Under the pieces are notes generated by a model. It was given only the letters and a program-made list of their open reading frames with translations. It ran no database searches and was not told the DNA's origin. A stretch of DNA of 64,000 bases from Sulfurivermis fontis (GTDB taxonomy: Bacteria; Pseudomonadota; Gammaproteobacteria; Thiohalomonadales; Thiohalomonadaceae), in assembly GCF_004001245.1 (NCBI RefSeq), contig NZ_AP018724.1, positions 434,001 through 498,000 of the forward strand, in the 5' to 3' direction. How positions within the stretch are numbered: the first letter of the stretch is position 1; every line of letters begins with the position of its first letter. Below are positions 36,249-46,363 of the stretch, piece by piece. The position numbers and the translations under genes were made by a program.

Positions 36249-36569
36249 CTACAGCTTGAGCTGGCGGTCTTCGCTCTCCAGGACGCCTTCGATGCGTTCC
36301 TGCAGGCGGCGCAGACGCCGGCCGAGGTCACCAGTATAACCGCTTCCCTGCTGGCGTTGTTGCAGCAATTCGTGGGTGATGTTGAGTGCTGCCAGCACCG
36401 CGATGCGTTCGCTGCCGATGACCTTGCCGGTGTTGCGGATATCGCGCATCTTGTCGTTGAGGATGCGCGCCGATTCCAGCAGGCCTTCGCGTTCCTCCGC
36501 CGGGCAGGCGATGGTGTATTCCTTGTCGAGGATGCGCACCGGCACCTGCAGGATGTCATTGGCGGCCAT
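36249..36569 (-). CDS. zapA: Cell division protein ZapA
   Basis: A 106-aa protein: N-terminal ZapA fold (LQVPVRILDKEYTIACPAEE), ESARILNDKMRDIR, and a C-terminal coiled coil (THELLQQ...RRLRRLQERIEGVL). It cross-links FtsZ filaments at the Z-ring. Encoded immediately after a ZapB-like coiled-coil protein and upstream of 6S RNA, the standard gammaproteobacterial order. Confidence 0.96.
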   Translation of the reverse strand: MAANDILQVPVRILDKEYTIACPAEEREGLLESARILNDKMRDIRNTGKVIGSERIAVLAALNITHELLQQRQQGSGYTGDLGRRLRRLQERIEGVLESEDRQLKL

Positions 36570-36570
36570 C

Positions 36571-36780
36571 TCAGCCCTGCTCCATCGCCTTGATGCGGTG
36601 AATCATCGCCTCCACCCGGGTACGCGCCAGCTCGGTTTTTTCCAGCAGCTTGGCGCGCTCGGCCAGCAACGAGGATTGCTGCTCGCGCAAGGACAGATTT
36701 TCGTCGCGCAGACGGTCCACGGTGCGGATGAGTTCATCCACACGGCGTTCCAGCATGCTGATGTCCAGTTCATCCTTCAT
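36571..36780 (-). CDS. TIGR02449/ZapB-like coiled-coil protein
   Basis: A 69-aa protein that is almost all coiled coil (MLERRVDELIRTVDRLRDEN, LREQQSSLLAERAKLLEKTE). It matches the TIGR02449 family always found next to zapA; 1 bp separates the two genes. It probably works with ZapA at the division site in the manner of ZapB; the functional statement is inferred from position and shape. Confidence 0.88.
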   Translation of the reverse strand: MKDELDISMLERRVDELIRTVDRLRDENLSLREQQSSLLAERAKLLEKTELARTRVEAMIHRIKAMEQG

Positions 36781-36964
36781 GGTCGACGGGCGGCACTGCT
36801 TCTGTCATGGCAAGAGCGCGGCGGCTGCCGCAAAAGCGAAACCACTATAGAGCGGCGGCGATAGGCGGTCAATGTCGCATCCACCGTGGGGTGTTGTCGC
36901 TGTCACGGCGATGCTACGATCATCCCACTTTGGGCGGCAGCCTGCCGCCATGTCCGGAGATCCC

Positions 36965-37543
36965 ATGAGCGAAACCCCCAACGATGCCGCGGTCCTGGTC
37001 GATGCCGCTTTGCGCCGTCTCGATGCGGAGATGAGCGTGGCCGAGTGTCACGGCGTTCTGGCCGGTTGGTTGTGCGCAGCCCACGGTTTGACGCGCGAGC
37101 AATGGCTGGGGCATGTCGCGCCGGAGCTGAATGCCGGTGATGTCCTGGCACAGGAGGCCGCCGCCACGCTGGAGGGCCTGCGTCAGGCGGTGGTGGCCCA
37201 GCTCAATGACTCGATGCTGGATTTCCAACCCCTGCTGCCCGGCGATGATCAGCCGTTGGCGGACCGGGTGGCGGCGCTGGGCGAGTGGTGTCAGGGTTTT
37301 CTGCTCGGCATGAGTCTGGGCGGACTGAAGGATGTGGCGAAGATGCCGGGTGACAGCGGCGAGGCGTTGCGCGATCTGGTGCAGCTGTCGCGTGCCGCCA
37401 GCTATGACGTGGGCGGCAGCGAGGAGGACGAGGAGGCCTACACTGAACTCTTGGAGTATGTGCGTACGGCGGTGTTACTGGTGAACGAGGAACTCAACCC
37501 CACCCGCGCCGCGCCGCGCCTGGATCCGACGACCCTGCACTGA
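36965..37543 (+). CDS. ygfB: YgfB/UPF0149 family protein
   Basis: A 192-aa protein with the UPF0149 pattern: AECHGVLAGWLCA near residue 25, DFQPLLPGDD, and ALGEWCQGFLLGMSL. In Pseudomonas YgfB influences beta-lactam resistance; the molecular role elsewhere is unclear. First gene of the ygfB-pepP-ubiH-ubiI operon, divergent from the zapA pair. The start MSETPNDAAVL is preferred over upstream ATGs. Confidence 0.92.
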   Translation: MSETPNDAAVLVDAALRRLDAEMSVAECHGVLAGWLCAAHGLTREQWLGHVAPELNAGDVLAQEAAATLEGLRQAVVAQLNDSMLDFQPLLPGDDQPLADRVAALGEWCQGFLLGMSLGGLKDVAKMPGDSGEALRDLVQLSRAASYDVGGSEEDEEAYTELLEYVRTAVLLVNEELNPTRAAPRLDPTTLH

Positions 37544-37545
37544 TC

Positions 37546-38856
37546 ATGACCCGTAGTGAATTTGCCAAGCGGCGCAAGCGCCTGATGCAGTCCATGGGAG
37601 CGGACTCCATCGCCATCCTGCCCACCGCGCTCGAGCGCGTGCGCAGCCGTGATACCGAATACCACTATCGCGCCGACAGCGATTTCTACTATCTCACCGG
37701 CTTCCCTGAACCGGAGGCGGTGGCGGTGCTGATCCCCGGCCGCGCCCATGGCGAGTTCCTGCTGTTCTGCCGCGAGAAGGATGCCGAGATGGAAACCTGG
37801 CACGGCCGCCGTGCCGGGCTGGACGGCGCCATGGAGCAGTACGGCGCCGATGATGCCTTCCCCATCACCGATATCGACGAGATTCTGCCCGGCCTGCTGG
37901 AGAACAAGGAGCGGGTCTACTACACCATGGGCGCGCATCAGGACTTCGACCGCCGGGTGATGGACTGGATCAACACCCTGCGTAAGAAGTCGCGCGCCGG
38001 CGTGCATACCCCGGGCGAGTTCGTCTCGCTGGATCACCTGTTGCACGACATGCGCCTGTACAAGAGCGCCGCCGAGGCGGCGGTAATGCGCAAGGCGGCG
38101 AAGATCACCGCCCAGGCCCATCTGCGCGCCATGCGCGCCTGCAAGCCCGGTGTGCGTGAATATCAGCTGGAGGCGGAGATCCTGCACGAATTCATGTCCC
38201 ATGGCGCGCGCTTCGCTGCCTACAATTCCATCGTTGGCGGCGGCGCCAACGGCTGCATCCTGCATTACACGGAAAACAGCGACGAACTGAAGAACGGCGA
38301 TCTGGTACTGATCGACGCCGGCTGCGAGTACGATTATTACGCCGCCGATATCACACGCACCTTTCCGGTCAACGGCAAGTTCTCGCCGGAACAACGCGCG
38401 CTGTACGACATCGTGCTCGAGGCCAATTACGCCGCCATCGAGCAGGTGCAGCCGGGCAATCACTGGAACCAGCCGCACGAAGCGGCGGTGAAGGTGCTGA
38501 CCCAGGGGCTGGTGAAGCTGGGCCTGCTCAAGGGGCGGGTGTCGCAGCTCATCAAGGATCAGGCCTACCGCCAGTTCTACATGCACCGCACCGGCCACTG
38601 GCTGGGCATGGACGTGCACGACGTGGGCGAATACAAGGTCGGCGAGGAGTGGCGCGTGCTGGAGCCGGGCATGGTGCTGACCATCGAGCCGGGCCTGTAC
38701 ATCAGCCCGGCCAAGGGCGTGGCGAAGAAGTGGCACAACATCGGCATCCGCATCGAGGATGACGTGCTGGTCACCAGGACCGGCCATGAGGTGTTGACCC
38801 GGGATGCACTCAAGGATGCCGATGCGATCGAAGAGTGGATGGAGGGAGGAGAGTGA
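37546..38856 (+). CDS. pepP: Xaa-Pro aminopeptidase (PepP)
   Basis: A 436-aa M24-family enzyme removing N-terminal residues ahead of proline. The N-terminal domain begins SEFAKRRKRLMQSMG with the typical DFYYLTGFPEPEA. The catalytic domain has the five Mn2+ ligands: Asp in VLIDAGCEYDYYAADITRTF (two Asp), His in HRTGHWLGMDVHD, Glu in LTIEPGLY and Glu in IRIEDD. 2-bp gap after ygfB. Intergenic heptad repeat follows. Confidence 0.97.
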   Translation: MTRSEFAKRRKRLMQSMGADSIAILPTALERVRSRDTEYHYRADSDFYYLTGFPEPEAVAVLIPGRAHGEFLLFCREKDAEMETWHGRRAGLDGAMEQYGADDAFPITDIDEILPGLLENKERVYYTMGAHQDFDRRVMDWINTLRKKSRAGVHTPGEFVSLDHLLHDMRLYKSAAEAAVMRKAAKITAQAHLRAMRACKPGVREYQLEAEILHEFMSHGARFAAYNSIVGGGANGCILHYTENSDELKNGDLVLIDAGCEYDYYAADITRTFPVNGKFSPEQRALYDIVLEANYAAIEQVQPGNHWNQPHEAAVKVLTQGLVKLGLLKGRVSQLIKDQAYRQFYMHRTGHWLGMDVHDVGEYKVGEEWRVLEPGMVLTIEPGLYISPAKGVAKKWHNIGIRIEDDVLVTRTGHEVLTRDALKDADAIEEWMEGGE

Positions 38857-38925
38857 CAAGTCCCAAGTGGCAAGTGACAAGAAGCCCCTCTTGTAACTTG
38901 CGGCTTGTCGCTTGTAACTTGCAAC
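38857..38925. repeat. Heptad-type repeat between pepP and ubiH
   Basis: Left arm GACAAGTCCCAAGTGGCAAGTGACAAG and right arm CTTGTAACTTGCGGCTTGTCGCTTGTAACTTGC in units of seven, capable of long hairpin formation. The ubiH start codon follows 2-3 bp after the right arm. Confidence 0.75.
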
Positions 38926-38926
38926 C

Positions 38927-40264
38927 ATGACCTACGACATCGTCATCATCGGCGGCGGCATGGCCGGCGCCAGCCTGGCGCTGGCGCTGAAGGATCTGCC
39001 CTTGTCCATCGCCCTGGTGGAGGTGGTGCCCTACGACTCCGCGGCGCAGCCCGCCTTCGACGCCCGTGCCATCGCCCTGGCGGCCGGCTCGCAGCGCATC
39101 CTGCACAGCATGGGTGTGTGGGAGGCGATGGCAGCACGCGGGGTCACCCCTATCGAACATATCCATGTCTCCGAGCGCGGCGGTTTCGGCTCGGCGCATC
39201 TGGCGGCGACGGAAGAAAATGTCACCGCCCTCGGTTATGTGGTGGAGGGGCGCGTCATCGGCGCCACGCTTACCGCCGCGCTGGCGCAGTGCGCCAATGT
39301 CGAGCTGTTGTGCCCGGCCGAACTGGTTGCCGTGCAGGTGGAGGAGGATGGCGTGGCCGTGCAGTTGCAGCACACGGGGGCGCCGCGCACGCTGCGTGCG
39401 CGCCTGCTGGTGGCGGCCGACGGCGGCCGTTCCACCGTGCGCGAGCAAGTAGGCGCGCGCACCTGGGAACTGGGCTATGGGCAGACCGCCGTGATCGCCA
39501 CCGTCACCACCGACCGGCCGCACGGCAATACCGCCTACGAACGTTTCACCGATACCGGCCCGCTGGCCCTGCTGCCCTGCGATCCGCCCGGCGATGCCGA
39601 CCAGGCGTTGCGCGGTCGGCGCTGGTCACTGGTCTGGACGGCGCGCGACGATCAAGTCGATGAATTGCTGGCATTGCCTGACGAGGAGTTTTTGCAGCGC
39701 CTGCAGCAGCGCTTCGGCTACCGCGCCGGCCGTTTCCTGCGCACCTCGGAGCGCCAGGCCTACCCGCTGGTGCTGCGCTTCGTGCGCGAGGCGGCCAGCG
39801 CGCGTGTCGCCTTCATCGGCAATGCCGCCCATGCCATTCACCCGGTGGCCGGGCAGGGCTTCAACCTCGGCCTGCGCGATGTGGCGGCGCTGGCGCAGGT
39901 GATCGCCGCTGCCGTGGCACGCGGCGAGGACATCGGCCGCATGACGGCGTTGCAGGACTATGCGCGCTGGCGCCGGCCCGACTACCTGCGTACCGCGGCC
40001 TTCACCGACGGTCTGGTACGCACCTATTCCAACAACCTGCCGCCGCTGAAGCTGGCACGCAACCTCGGCCTGCTGGCGCTGGACGCCCTGCCGCCGGCCA
40101 GGCATCTGCTGGCACGGCAGGCGATGGGGCTGATCGGTCATTTGCCGCGGCTGGCTTGCGGATTGCCGTTGCAAGTGACAAGTGACAAGGAGGAAGTGCG
40201 GGTGACAGGCGGCAGATTTGAACAGGATTGTTTTGTGACTTGCCACTTGAAACTTGCAACTTGA
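38927..40264 (+). CDS. ubiH: 2-octaprenyl-6-methoxyphenol hydroxylase UbiH
   Basis: A 445-aa flavin monooxygenase of ubiquinone biosynthesis. Rossmann motif VIIGGGMAGASLAL, DG motif LLVAADGGRSTVREQ and second FAD motif FIGNAAHAIHPVAGQGFNLGL. The normal protein would end around residue 410; the last 30 or so residues (LQVTSDKEEVRVTGG...) are translated from a heptad intergenic repeat that spans 40172-40266. Second of two consecutive UbiH/UbiI-type genes, as in E. coli. Confidence 0.93.
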   Translation: MTYDIVIIGGGMAGASLALALKDLPLSIALVEVVPYDSAAQPAFDARAIALAAGSQRILHSMGVWEAMAARGVTPIEHIHVSERGGFGSAHLAATEENVTALGYVVEGRVIGATLTAALAQCANVELLCPAELVAVQVEEDGVAVQLQHTGAPRTLRARLLVAADGGRSTVREQVGARTWELGYGQTAVIATVTTDRPHGNTAYERFTDTGPLALLPCDPPGDADQALRGRRWSLVWTARDDQVDELLALPDEEFLQRLQQRFGYRAGRFLRTSERQAYPLVLRFVREAASARVAFIGNAAHAIHPVAGQGFNLGLRDVAALAQVIAAAVARGEDIGRMTALQDYARWRRPDYLRTAAFTDGLVRTYSNNLPPLKLARNLGLLALDALPPARHLLARQAMGLIGHLPRLACGLPLQVTSDKEEVRVTGGRFEQDCFVTCHLKLAT

Positions 40265-40266
40265 AA
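40172..40266. repeat. Heptad-type repeat forming the ubiH 3' end
   Basis: CAAGTGACAAGTGACAAGG on the left and CTTGCCACTTGAAACTTGCAACTTGAAACC on the right are complementary arms. The left arm, spacer and right arm are all read in the ubiH frame, so the stop codon is at the distal edge of the repeat. Confidence 0.75.
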
Positions 40267-40268
40267 CC

Positions 40269-41480
40269 ATGAATTACGACATCGCCATCATCGGCGGCGG
40301 CATGGTGGGCGCCTCGCTGGCCTGTGCCCTGGGCGGCTCACGGCTGCGCGTGGCGGTGGTGGAGCCGGTGGCGGCGCCGCGCCAGTTTCCCGCCGAGGAG
40401 TTCGACATCCGCGTCAGCGCCATCACCCGCGCCACGCAGAACGTGTTTGCCGCCGTCGGCGCCTGGGAGGGCATGGTGGCGCGGCGCGTGCAGCCCTACG
40501 AGGCGATGCATGTGTGGGATGCCTGCGGTAACGGCGCCATTCATTTCGACTGCACCGAGCTGGGCGAGCCCGACCTTGGCCACATCGTCGAGAACCGGGT
40601 GATCCTCGCCGCGCTGCTCGATCGTCTGGGCGAGTTCGACAACATCGACTTTCTCTGCCCGGCCCATGCCACCGGCCTGCAACTGGGCGACGACACGGCG
40701 CAGCTGTTCCTCGCCGACGGCCGCACCCTCACGGCGCAGCTGCTGGTCGGCACCGACGGCACCACCTCCTGGGTGCGCGAGCAGGCCGGCATCGACAGCA
40801 CCGGCTGGGCCTACGACCAGAGCGCCCTGGTGGCCACCGTGCAGACCTCACGCCATCACCAGAACGCGGCCTGGCAACGTTTCCTGCCGACCGGCCCGCT
40901 CGCCTTCCTGCCCCTGCCCGGGGGTTACAGCTCCATCGTCTGGTCCACCGGCCATGAGCAGGCCGAGGTGCTGCGCACCCTGCCGGCGGGCGAGTTCCTC
41001 GATCGGTTGCAGCAGGCCTTCGGCGACAGCCTGGGGCGCATGGAGTCGGTGGGGCCGCGCGGTGTGTTCCCCCTGCGCCTGCAGCACGCCGACCGCTACG
41101 TCCTGCCGCGCCTGGCCCTGGCCGGCAATGCCGCCCACGCCCTGCATCCCCTGGCCGGGCAGGGACTCAATATCGGCATGCTGGATGTGGCCGCCCTGGC
41201 CGAGGTGCTGCTCCATGCCGGGCACCGCGATATCGGCAGCCTGAGCCTGCTGCGCCGCTACGAGCGCTGGCGCAAGGGCGACAACATCGCCATGGTGGGC
41301 GCGATGGACGTGTTCAAGCGCTTGTTCAGCAACGACAAAATGCCGCTGGTCCAGTTGCGCAACGCCGGCCTGAGTCTGGCCGACCGTTTGCACCCGGTGA
41401 AGAATTTCTTCATGCGCCGGGGCATGGGCCTGGCTGGCGACCTGCCGCCGCTGGCAAGGCGGCCCCGAGCCGGGTTATAG
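40269..41480 (+). CDS. ubiI: UbiI/VisC-type FAD-dependent ubiquinone hydroxylase
   Basis: A 403-aa flavin monooxygenase of the UbiH/UbiF/VisC family. FAD motif IIGGGMVGASLACALG, DG motif LVGTDGTTSWVREQAG, and LAGNAAHALHPLAGQGLNIGM. It hydroxylates a polyprenyl-phenol ring position; UbiI (C5) is the best fit by position after ubiH, though it could act at another ring carbon. Four bases after the ubiH stop. It precedes the glycine riboswitch and gcv genes. Confidence 0.88.
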   Translation: MNYDIAIIGGGMVGASLACALGGSRLRVAVVEPVAAPRQFPAEEFDIRVSAITRATQNVFAAVGAWEGMVARRVQPYEAMHVWDACGNGAIHFDCTELGEPDLGHIVENRVILAALLDRLGEFDNIDFLCPAHATGLQLGDDTAQLFLADGRTLTAQLLVGTDGTTSWVREQAGIDSTGWAYDQSALVATVQTSRHHQNAAWQRFLPTGPLAFLPLPGGYSSIVWSTGHEQAEVLRTLPAGEFLDRLQQAFGDSLGRMESVGPRGVFPLRLQHADRYVLPRLALAGNAAHALHPLAGQGLNIGMLDVAALAEVLLHAGHRDIGSLSLLRRYERWRKGDNIAMVGAMDVFKRLFSNDKMPLVQLRNAGLSLADRLHPVKNFFMRRGMGLAGDLPPLARRPRAGL

Positions 41481-41499
41481 TGCCGCACCGACCCTAGAA

Positions 41500-41653
41500 G
41501 TCGTGGGAGAGAGCAGGCCCGCCCTGCCGCCGAAGGCGCAAACCGCCCGGACACTCGCTCAGGCAAAAGGACCGCGGCATTCCGGTCGGCTCTGGAGAGA
41601 GGCTGTTGATCAGTCCGCCGAAGGGGTTAAAGCTCTCAGGTGCAAGGGACAGA
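41500..41653 (+). promoter_or_regulatory. Tandem glycine riboswitch
   Basis: Two consecutive glycine aptamers. The first (about 41505-41576) has GGGAGAGAGC, CCGCCGAAGGCGCAAACCGC and CTCAGGCAAAAGGACCGCG. The second (about 41588-41653) has CTCTGGAGAGAGGC, CCGCCGAAGGGGTTAAAGCT and CTCAGGTGCAAGGGACAGAG. The conserved GCCGAAGG, CUCAGGYNAAAGGAC and GGAGAGA elements are unmistakable. It should sense glycine and switch on the glycine cleavage operon downstream. Confidence 0.96.
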
Positions 41654-41692
41654 GGGGCGACGCAAGGCTGGGGCCTTGCGTCGCCCCTTTTT
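41654..41692 (+). terminator. Riboswitch-linked intrinsic terminator
   Basis: Perfect 14-bp stem GGGGCGACGCAAGG / CCTTGCGTCGCCCC with a 6-nt loop and a T5 tract. Its first bases overlap the 3' strand of the second aptamer, so glycine binding and terminator folding compete: the expression platform. Confidence 0.93.
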
Positions 41693-41710
41693 CGTTTCCG
41701 GGGCAAGAAA

Positions 41711-41850
41711 GAAGCCCAATGCAAAGACGCAGAGAACGCAAAGGGCGCAAAGATTATTGTCGTGAGACCCAAGCCATGCCGGGGACCCGGTAAATCCGGA
41801 TGCAACAAACCTTTGCGAACTTCGTGTCTTGCGTTTAACGCTTTTGACTT
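41711..41850. repeat. Paired-arm CGCAAAGACGC repeat, copy 3, in the lipA leader
   Basis: Left arm CAATGCAAAGACGCAGAGAACGCAAAGGGCGCAAAG in overlapping pieces (41717-41752) and right arm CTTTGCGAACTTCGTGTCTTGCGTTTAACG (41811-41840). It lies between the riboswitch terminator and lipA and adds about 150 nt to the leader of the operon. Confidence 0.75.
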
Positions 41851-41860
41851 TGGAGTTTGA

Positions 41861-42757
41861 GTGCATATGAGCCGTGGCAGCATCGCGATCCCTGTGTTCG
41901 ACCACTCGGCGCAGCCCAATGTGGGGCGTATGCCGGCGTGGGTGCGCCAGTCGCTGGCGGCGGGGGACTATGCGGCGACCGCGCAGCGGGTGCATGGCCA
42001 CGGTCTGCATACCGTGTGCGAGGAGGCGCGCTGCCCCAACCGCGGCGAGTGCTGGAGCCGCGGCACCGCCAGCATCATGCTGCTGGGCGATACCTGCACC
42101 CGCGCCTGCGGTTTCTGCGCGGTGAAGACCGGACGGCCCGGCACGGTGGACCGGGACGAGCCGCGCCGGGTGGCGGAGGCGGTGGTCCAGATGGGGCTGG
42201 ATTATGTGGTGCTCACCTCGGTGAACCGCGACGAGCTGGCCGATGGCGGCGCCGGCATCTTCGCCGCCACCCTGCGCGAGCTGCGTGCGCGCCGCCCGGC
42301 CATCGGCCTGGAGGTGCTCACCCCGGACTTCCGTGGCTGCCAGGAGCAGGCCATCGAATTGCTGTGCGCCGCCGCGCCGGAGTTCGTCTGGGGCCACAAC
42401 GTGGAGACGGTGCCGGCGCTGTACCGCACGGTGCGCAAGGGGGCGAAATACGAGCGCTCGCTGCGCCTCTTGGAACTGGCCGCGGCGCAGCCCGGGGTGG
42501 AGGCCAAGTCGGCGCTGATGCTGGGCTTGGGCGAGGGGTTTGACGAGGTGGTGGCGGTGATGCGCGACCTGCGCAGTGCCGGCGTGGCGCGGCTGGCCCT
42601 GGGCCAGTACCTGCGTCCGACGCGCCAGCACCTGCCGGTGCGGGAGTATGTGCACCCCGACACCTTCGCCGCCTACGCCCGCGAGGCGGCGGCGTTGGGT
42701 TTCGCCTGGGTCAAGGCCGGGGCGATGGTGCGCAGTTCGTATCACGCCGAAGAATAG
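41861..42757 (+). CDS. lipA: Lipoyl synthase
   Basis: A 296-298-aa radical-SAM enzyme inserting sulfur into octanoyl groups on lipoyl domains such as that of GcvH. It has both Fe-S motifs: [12 protein letters not shown] and the radical-SAM CTRACGFC. Start is ambiguous: GTG 41861 has GGAG at 5-nt spacing, ATG 41867 at 11-nt. It is the first gene under the glycine riboswitch, making the cofactor for the glycine cleavage H protein two genes downstream, an apt grouping. Confidence 0.96.
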   Translation: MHMSRGSIAIPVFDHSAQPNVGRMPAWVRQSLAAGDYAATAQRVHGHGLHTVCEEARCPNRGECWSRGTASIMLLGDTCTRACGFCAVKTGRPGTVDRDEPRRVAEAVVQMGLDYVVLTSVNRDELADGGAGIFAATLRELRARRPAIGLEVLTPDFRGCQEQAIELLCAAAPEFVWGHNVETVPALYRTVRKGAKYERSLRLLELAAAQPGVEAKSALMLGLGEGFDEVVAVMRDLRSAGVARLALGQYLRPTRQHLPVREYVHPDTFAAYAREAAALGFAWVKAGAMVRSSYHAEE

Positions 42758-42782
42758 ATTTCTGTCTGACAGGAGAAGCATT

Positions 42783-43865
42783 TTGGGTAACAGAACGCCG
42801 TTGTACGAAGCGCATGTGGCGCTGGGGGCGAAGATGGTGGATTTCGCCGGCTGGGACATGCCGATCCACTACGGTTCGCAGATCGAGGAGCACCATCAGG
42901 TGCGCCGTGACGCCGGCATGTTCGACGTGTCGCACATGTGCGTGGTGGACCTGCGCGGGGCGCGGGTGAGCGACTTCCTGCGCTATCTGCTGGCCAATGA
43001 CGTGGCACGTCTGACCGTGGCCGGCAAGGCCATCTACAGCTGCATGCTCAACGAGCGCGGCGGGGTGATCGACGACCTGATCGTTTACTATATGGAGCCG
43101 GTCTGGTTCCGCATGGTGGTCAACGCCGGCACCCGCAACAAGGACATCGCCTGGCTGCGCCGCCATGCCCCGTCCTTCGGCGTCGAGGTGGACGTGCAGG
43201 AGGAACTGGCGATGATCGCGGTGCAGGGCCCCAACGCCCGCGCCAAGGCACAGGCCGCGCTGGGCACGCGCATCGGCGCCGCGCCGCAGCTGCCGCGTTT
43301 CGCCGCGGTGGAGTCCGGCAGTCTGTTCATCGCCCGCACCGGCTATACCGGTGAAGACGGCTACGAGATCATGGTGCCGGCGGAGCACGCCGAGGAGCTG
43401 TGGAACGATCTGTATGCCCAGGAGGTAAAGCCCTGCGGCCTCGGCGCGCGCGACACGCTGCGCCTGGAGGCGGGCATGAATCTGTACGGCCAGGACATGG
43501 ACGAGGACACCACGCCGCTGGTGTCCGGTCTGGCCTGGACCGTGGCCTGGGAGCCGCAGGGGCGTGATTTCATCGGCCGCCCGGTGCTGGAGGCGCAGCG
43601 TGCTGCGGGTGTGCCGCAGCAGCTGATCGGCCTGGTGCTGGAAGACAAGGGCGTGCTGCGCAGCCACCAGCAGGTGTACACCGCGCAGGGCGTGGGAGAG
43701 ATCACCTCGGGCACCTTCTCCCCCAGCCTCGGCCGCGCCGTGGCGCTGGCGCGCGTGCCGGCGGGCGAGGTGGGCGAGTGCGAGGTGGACATCCGCGGCA
43801 AGCGCCTCAAGGCGCGCGTGGTCAAGCCGCCCTTCGTGCGCAACGGCCAGTCCTGCATCGATTGA
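42783..43865 (+). CDS. gcvT: Glycine cleavage system T protein (aminomethyltransferase)
   Basis: A 360-aa GcvT. Motifs: [21 protein letters not shown] at the N-terminus, [23 protein letters not shown] and [21 protein letters not shown]. It transfers the aminomethyl carbon from GcvH to THF. The start is a TTG (42783) set by AGGAG seven bases upstream; no ATG exists near it in frame. Third element of the riboswitch-controlled operon. Confidence 0.97.
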   Translation: MGNRTPLYEAHVALGAKMVDFAGWDMPIHYGSQIEEHHQVRRDAGMFDVSHMCVVDLRGARVSDFLRYLLANDVARLTVAGKAIYSCMLNERGGVIDDLIVYYMEPVWFRMVVNAGTRNKDIAWLRRHAPSFGVEVDVQEELAMIAVQGPNARAKAQAALGTRIGAAPQLPRFAAVESGSLFIARTGYTGEDGYEIMVPAEHAEELWNDLYAQEVKPCGLGARDTLRLEAGMNLYGQDMDEDTTPLVSGLAWTVAWEPQGRDFIGRPVLEAQRAAGVPQQLIGLVLEDKGVLRSHQQVYTAQGVGEITSGTFSPSLGRAVALARVPAGEVGECEVDIRGKRLKARVVKPPFVRNGQSCID

Positions 43866-43903
43866 ACCGAACCAACCAAAGCTTTGAGACCGAGGAGACA
43901 ACA

Positions 43904-44299
43904 ATGAGCAACGTACCGGCCGAACTGAAGTACACCAAGACCCATGAGTGGGTGCGCGCGGAGAGCGACGGCACCGTCACCGTGGGCATCACCGAGCATG
44001 CCCAGGATCTGTTGGGCGACATGGTGTTCGTCGAACTGCCCGAAGTAGGCCGCGTGCTGAAGAGCGACCAGGACTGCGCGGTGGTGGAGTCGGTGAAGGC
44101 CGCCTCCGACGTATACGCGCCGCTGGCCGGCGAGATCACCGCCGTCAACGACGCGGTGGTGGACTCCCCGGAGCTGGTGAACAAGTCCCCCTATGGCGAC
44201 GGCTGGCTGTTCCGGATGAAGCCGGCCAATGCGGCCGACCTGGCCGGCCTGCTCGATGCCGCCGGCTATGCGGCGGTGGTGGCGGAAGACAGCCACTGA
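43904..44299 (+). CDS. gcvH: Glycine cleavage system H protein
   Basis: A 131-aa lipoyl carrier. The lipoylated lysine is in [12 protein letters not shown] (about residue 65), preceded by [21 protein letters not shown]. It shuttles the aminomethyl intermediate among P, T and L proteins and is the substrate of LipA encoded in the same operon. GAGGAG precedes ATG. Confidence 0.98.
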   Translation: MSNVPAELKYTKTHEWVRAESDGTVTVGITEHAQDLLGDMVFVELPEVGRVLKSDQDCAVVESVKAASDVYAPLAGEITAVNDAVVDSPELVNKSPYGDGWLFRMKPANAADLAGLLDAAGYAAVVAEDSH

Positions 44300-44365
44300 G
44301 TCCAGGCGACATGTGGCGCGCCGGGTTCGCCGCGCGCCACCTCTCCTCTGCAACGGAAGACCAAC

Positions 44366-45775
44366 ATGCCGTTCATTCCGCATACCGAAGATGATGTGCA
44401 GGCCATGCTGGCGGCCATCGGCGCCGACAGCATCGAGGCGCTGTTCGACGAAATCCCGGCCGAGCTGCTGGCCAAGGGGCTGCCCAACGTGCCGCCCGGC
44501 ATGAGCGAGATGGCGGTCGCCCGCCTGATGCACCAGCGTGCGGCACAGGACGGCATGCCGCTGTGTTTCATCGGTGCCGGCGCCTACGAGCATCACATCC
44601 CGGCGGCGGTGTGGGAGATCGCCTCGCGCGGCGAGTTCTACTCGGCCTATACGCCCTACCAGGCGGAGGCGAGCCAGGGCACGCTGCAGGTGTTGTACGA
44701 ATACCAGACGATGATCGCCAGCCTGACCGGCATGGATGCCTCCAACGCCTCGCTGTATGACGGCGCGTCGGGGCTGGCCGAGGCGGTGCTGATGGCGGTG
44801 CGCGCCAACCGCAAATCGAAGAGCAAGCGCGTGCTGATGCCGGCCACGGTGCACCCCATCTACCGCAAGGTGGTGCAGGCCATCGTGCGGAACCAGGGCA
44901 TCGAACTGGTGGAGCTGGATTACTCCGGCAGCGGCAATATCGAGCCGGAATATCTCAAGCGCTACGCCGGCGAGGACTATGCCGCGCTGGTGATCCCGCA
45001 GCCCAATTTCTTCGGCGTGCTGGAAGAGGTGGATGCGCTCACCGACTGGGCCCATGCCAACCACGCGCTGGCCATCGGCCTGGTGAACCCGACGGCCATG
45101 GCGGTGCTGACGCCGCCGGGACAGTGGGGCGGCAAGGGCGCCGACATCGCCGTGGGCGAGGGCCAGCCGCTGGGCGCGCCGCTGTCCTCCGGCGGCCCGT
45201 ATTTCGGCTTCATCACCTGCAAGCAGGAACATGTGCGCCAGATGCCCGGCCGCATCATCGGCCGCACCGTCGATCTCGACGGCAAGGTCGGCTACACGTT
45301 GACCCTGCAGGCGCGCGAGCAGCATATCCGCCGCGCCAAGGCCACCTCCAACATCTGTTCCAATCAGGGGCTGATGGTCACCGCCGCCACCATCTACATG
45401 GCGCTGGTCGGCGCCGAGGGCCTGGCGCGCGTGGCCCATGCCTGTCATGCCAACACCCGCGCCCTGGTGGAGCGGTTGACGCAGATCGACTGCGTGGAGC
45501 AGGTGTTCTGCTCGCCCTATTTCCACGAGGTGGTGCTGCGCATCAACCAGCCGGTGGCCGAGGTGCTGCGCGCGCTGGCGGTGCAGGACATCCTCGGTGG
45601 TTACGATCTGTCCGCCGACTATCCGGAGCTGGGCAACGCCATTCTGGTGTGCGCCACCGAGACGCGCACGGCGGAGGATATCGAACGTTACGCCCAGAAC
45701 CTGGAGCGCATCCTGTCGCGGCGCAAGGACGGTCCGATCTGCACCAAGCTGCGGCCGAAGGAAGGCACCCTCTGA
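44366..45775 (+). CDS. gcvPA: Glycine dehydrogenase (decarboxylating) subunit 1
   Basis: A 469-aa N-terminal half of the split P protein. It starts [19 protein letters not shown] and has the GcvPA blocks [33 protein letters not shown] and [23 protein letters not shown]. Paired with GcvPB (46364) to decarboxylate glycine. In this genome tpx is interposed between the two halves. Normal length for the two-subunit type. Confidence 0.97.
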   Translation: MPFIPHTEDDVQAMLAAIGADSIEALFDEIPAELLAKGLPNVPPGMSEMAVARLMHQRAAQDGMPLCFIGAGAYEHHIPAAVWEIASRGEFYSAYTPYQAEASQGTLQVLYEYQTMIASLTGMDASNASLYDGASGLAEAVLMAVRANRKSKSKRVLMPATVHPIYRKVVQAIVRNQGIELVELDYSGSGNIEPEYLKRYAGEDYAALVIPQPNFFGVLEEVDALTDWAHANHALAIGLVNPTAMAVLTPPGQWGGKGADIAVGEGQPLGAPLSSGGPYFGFITCKQEHVRQMPGRIIGRTVDLDGKVGYTLTLQAREQHIRRAKATSNICSNQGLMVTAATIYMALVGAEGLARVAHACHANTRALVERLTQIDCVEQVFCSPYFHEVVLRINQPVAEVLRALAVQDILGGYDLSADYPELGNAILVCATETRTAEDIERYAQNLERILSRRKDGPICTKLRPKEGTL

Positions 45776-45827
45776 GCCATTGGCTACACTTCGGACTCCG
45801 ACCCGACAACCACAGGAGAGGCACACC

Positions 45828-46328
45828 ATGGCCACCATCACCCTGAGCGGCAACCCCATCACCACCAATGGCGACCTGCCCGCCGTCGGCAGCCAGGCCC
45901 CGGACTTCAAGCTGACCCGCGCCGATTTGAGCGATGTCACCCTGGCCGATTTCAAGGGCAGGAAGAAGCTGCTCAACATCGTGCCGAGCCTGGATACCGG
46001 CGTCTGCGCCACCTCCACGCGTAAGTTCAACGAGGCGGCGAAGAAGCTGGGCGACCAGGTGGTGGTGCTGATCGTCTCCGCCGATCTGCCCTTTGCGCAA
46101 TCGCGCTTTTGCACCGGCGAACACCTGGACAACGTGATCAGCCTGGCCATGATGCGCGACAAGAATTTCGCCAAGGATTACGGCGTGCTGATCCAGGACG
46201 GCCCGCTGGCCGGCATCTGCGCCCGCGCCGTGGTGGTGCTGGATGGGAACGACAAGGTGCTGTACACCGAACTGGTGCCCGAGATCGTGCAGGAACCCGA
46301 TTACGACCAGGCCCTGGCGGCCCTGTAA
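45828..46328 (+). CDS. tpx: Thiol peroxidase
   Basis: A 166-aa atypical 2-Cys peroxiredoxin (Tpx). Peroxidatic Cys in [16 protein letters not shown] (about 60), resolving Cys in AQSRFCTGE (about 94), N-terminal [15 protein letters not shown]. Reduces hydroperoxides using thioredoxin. AGGAG precedes ATG. Situated between gcvPA and gcvPB on the same strand with short gaps (52 and 35 bp), so probably in the same transcript and exposed to glycine-dependent control. Confidence 0.97.
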   Translation: MATITLSGNPITTNGDLPAVGSQAPDFKLTRADLSDVTLADFKGRKKLLNIVPSLDTGVCATSTRKFNEAAKKLGDQVVVLIVSADLPFAQSRFCTGEHLDNVISLAMMRDKNFAKDYGVLIQDGPLAGICARAVVVLDGNDKVLYTELVPEIVQEPDYDQALAAL

Positions 46329-46363
46329 TTCACCGATTCCGCTAGCGAAAAGCGACCAACGAC

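Noticed and set aside
43361-46174. Long antisense open frame across gcvT-gcvPA
   Set aside because: Shadow of the gcv genes; same composition artefact. Similar cases at 2040-2930, 32249-34231 and 52226-54232.
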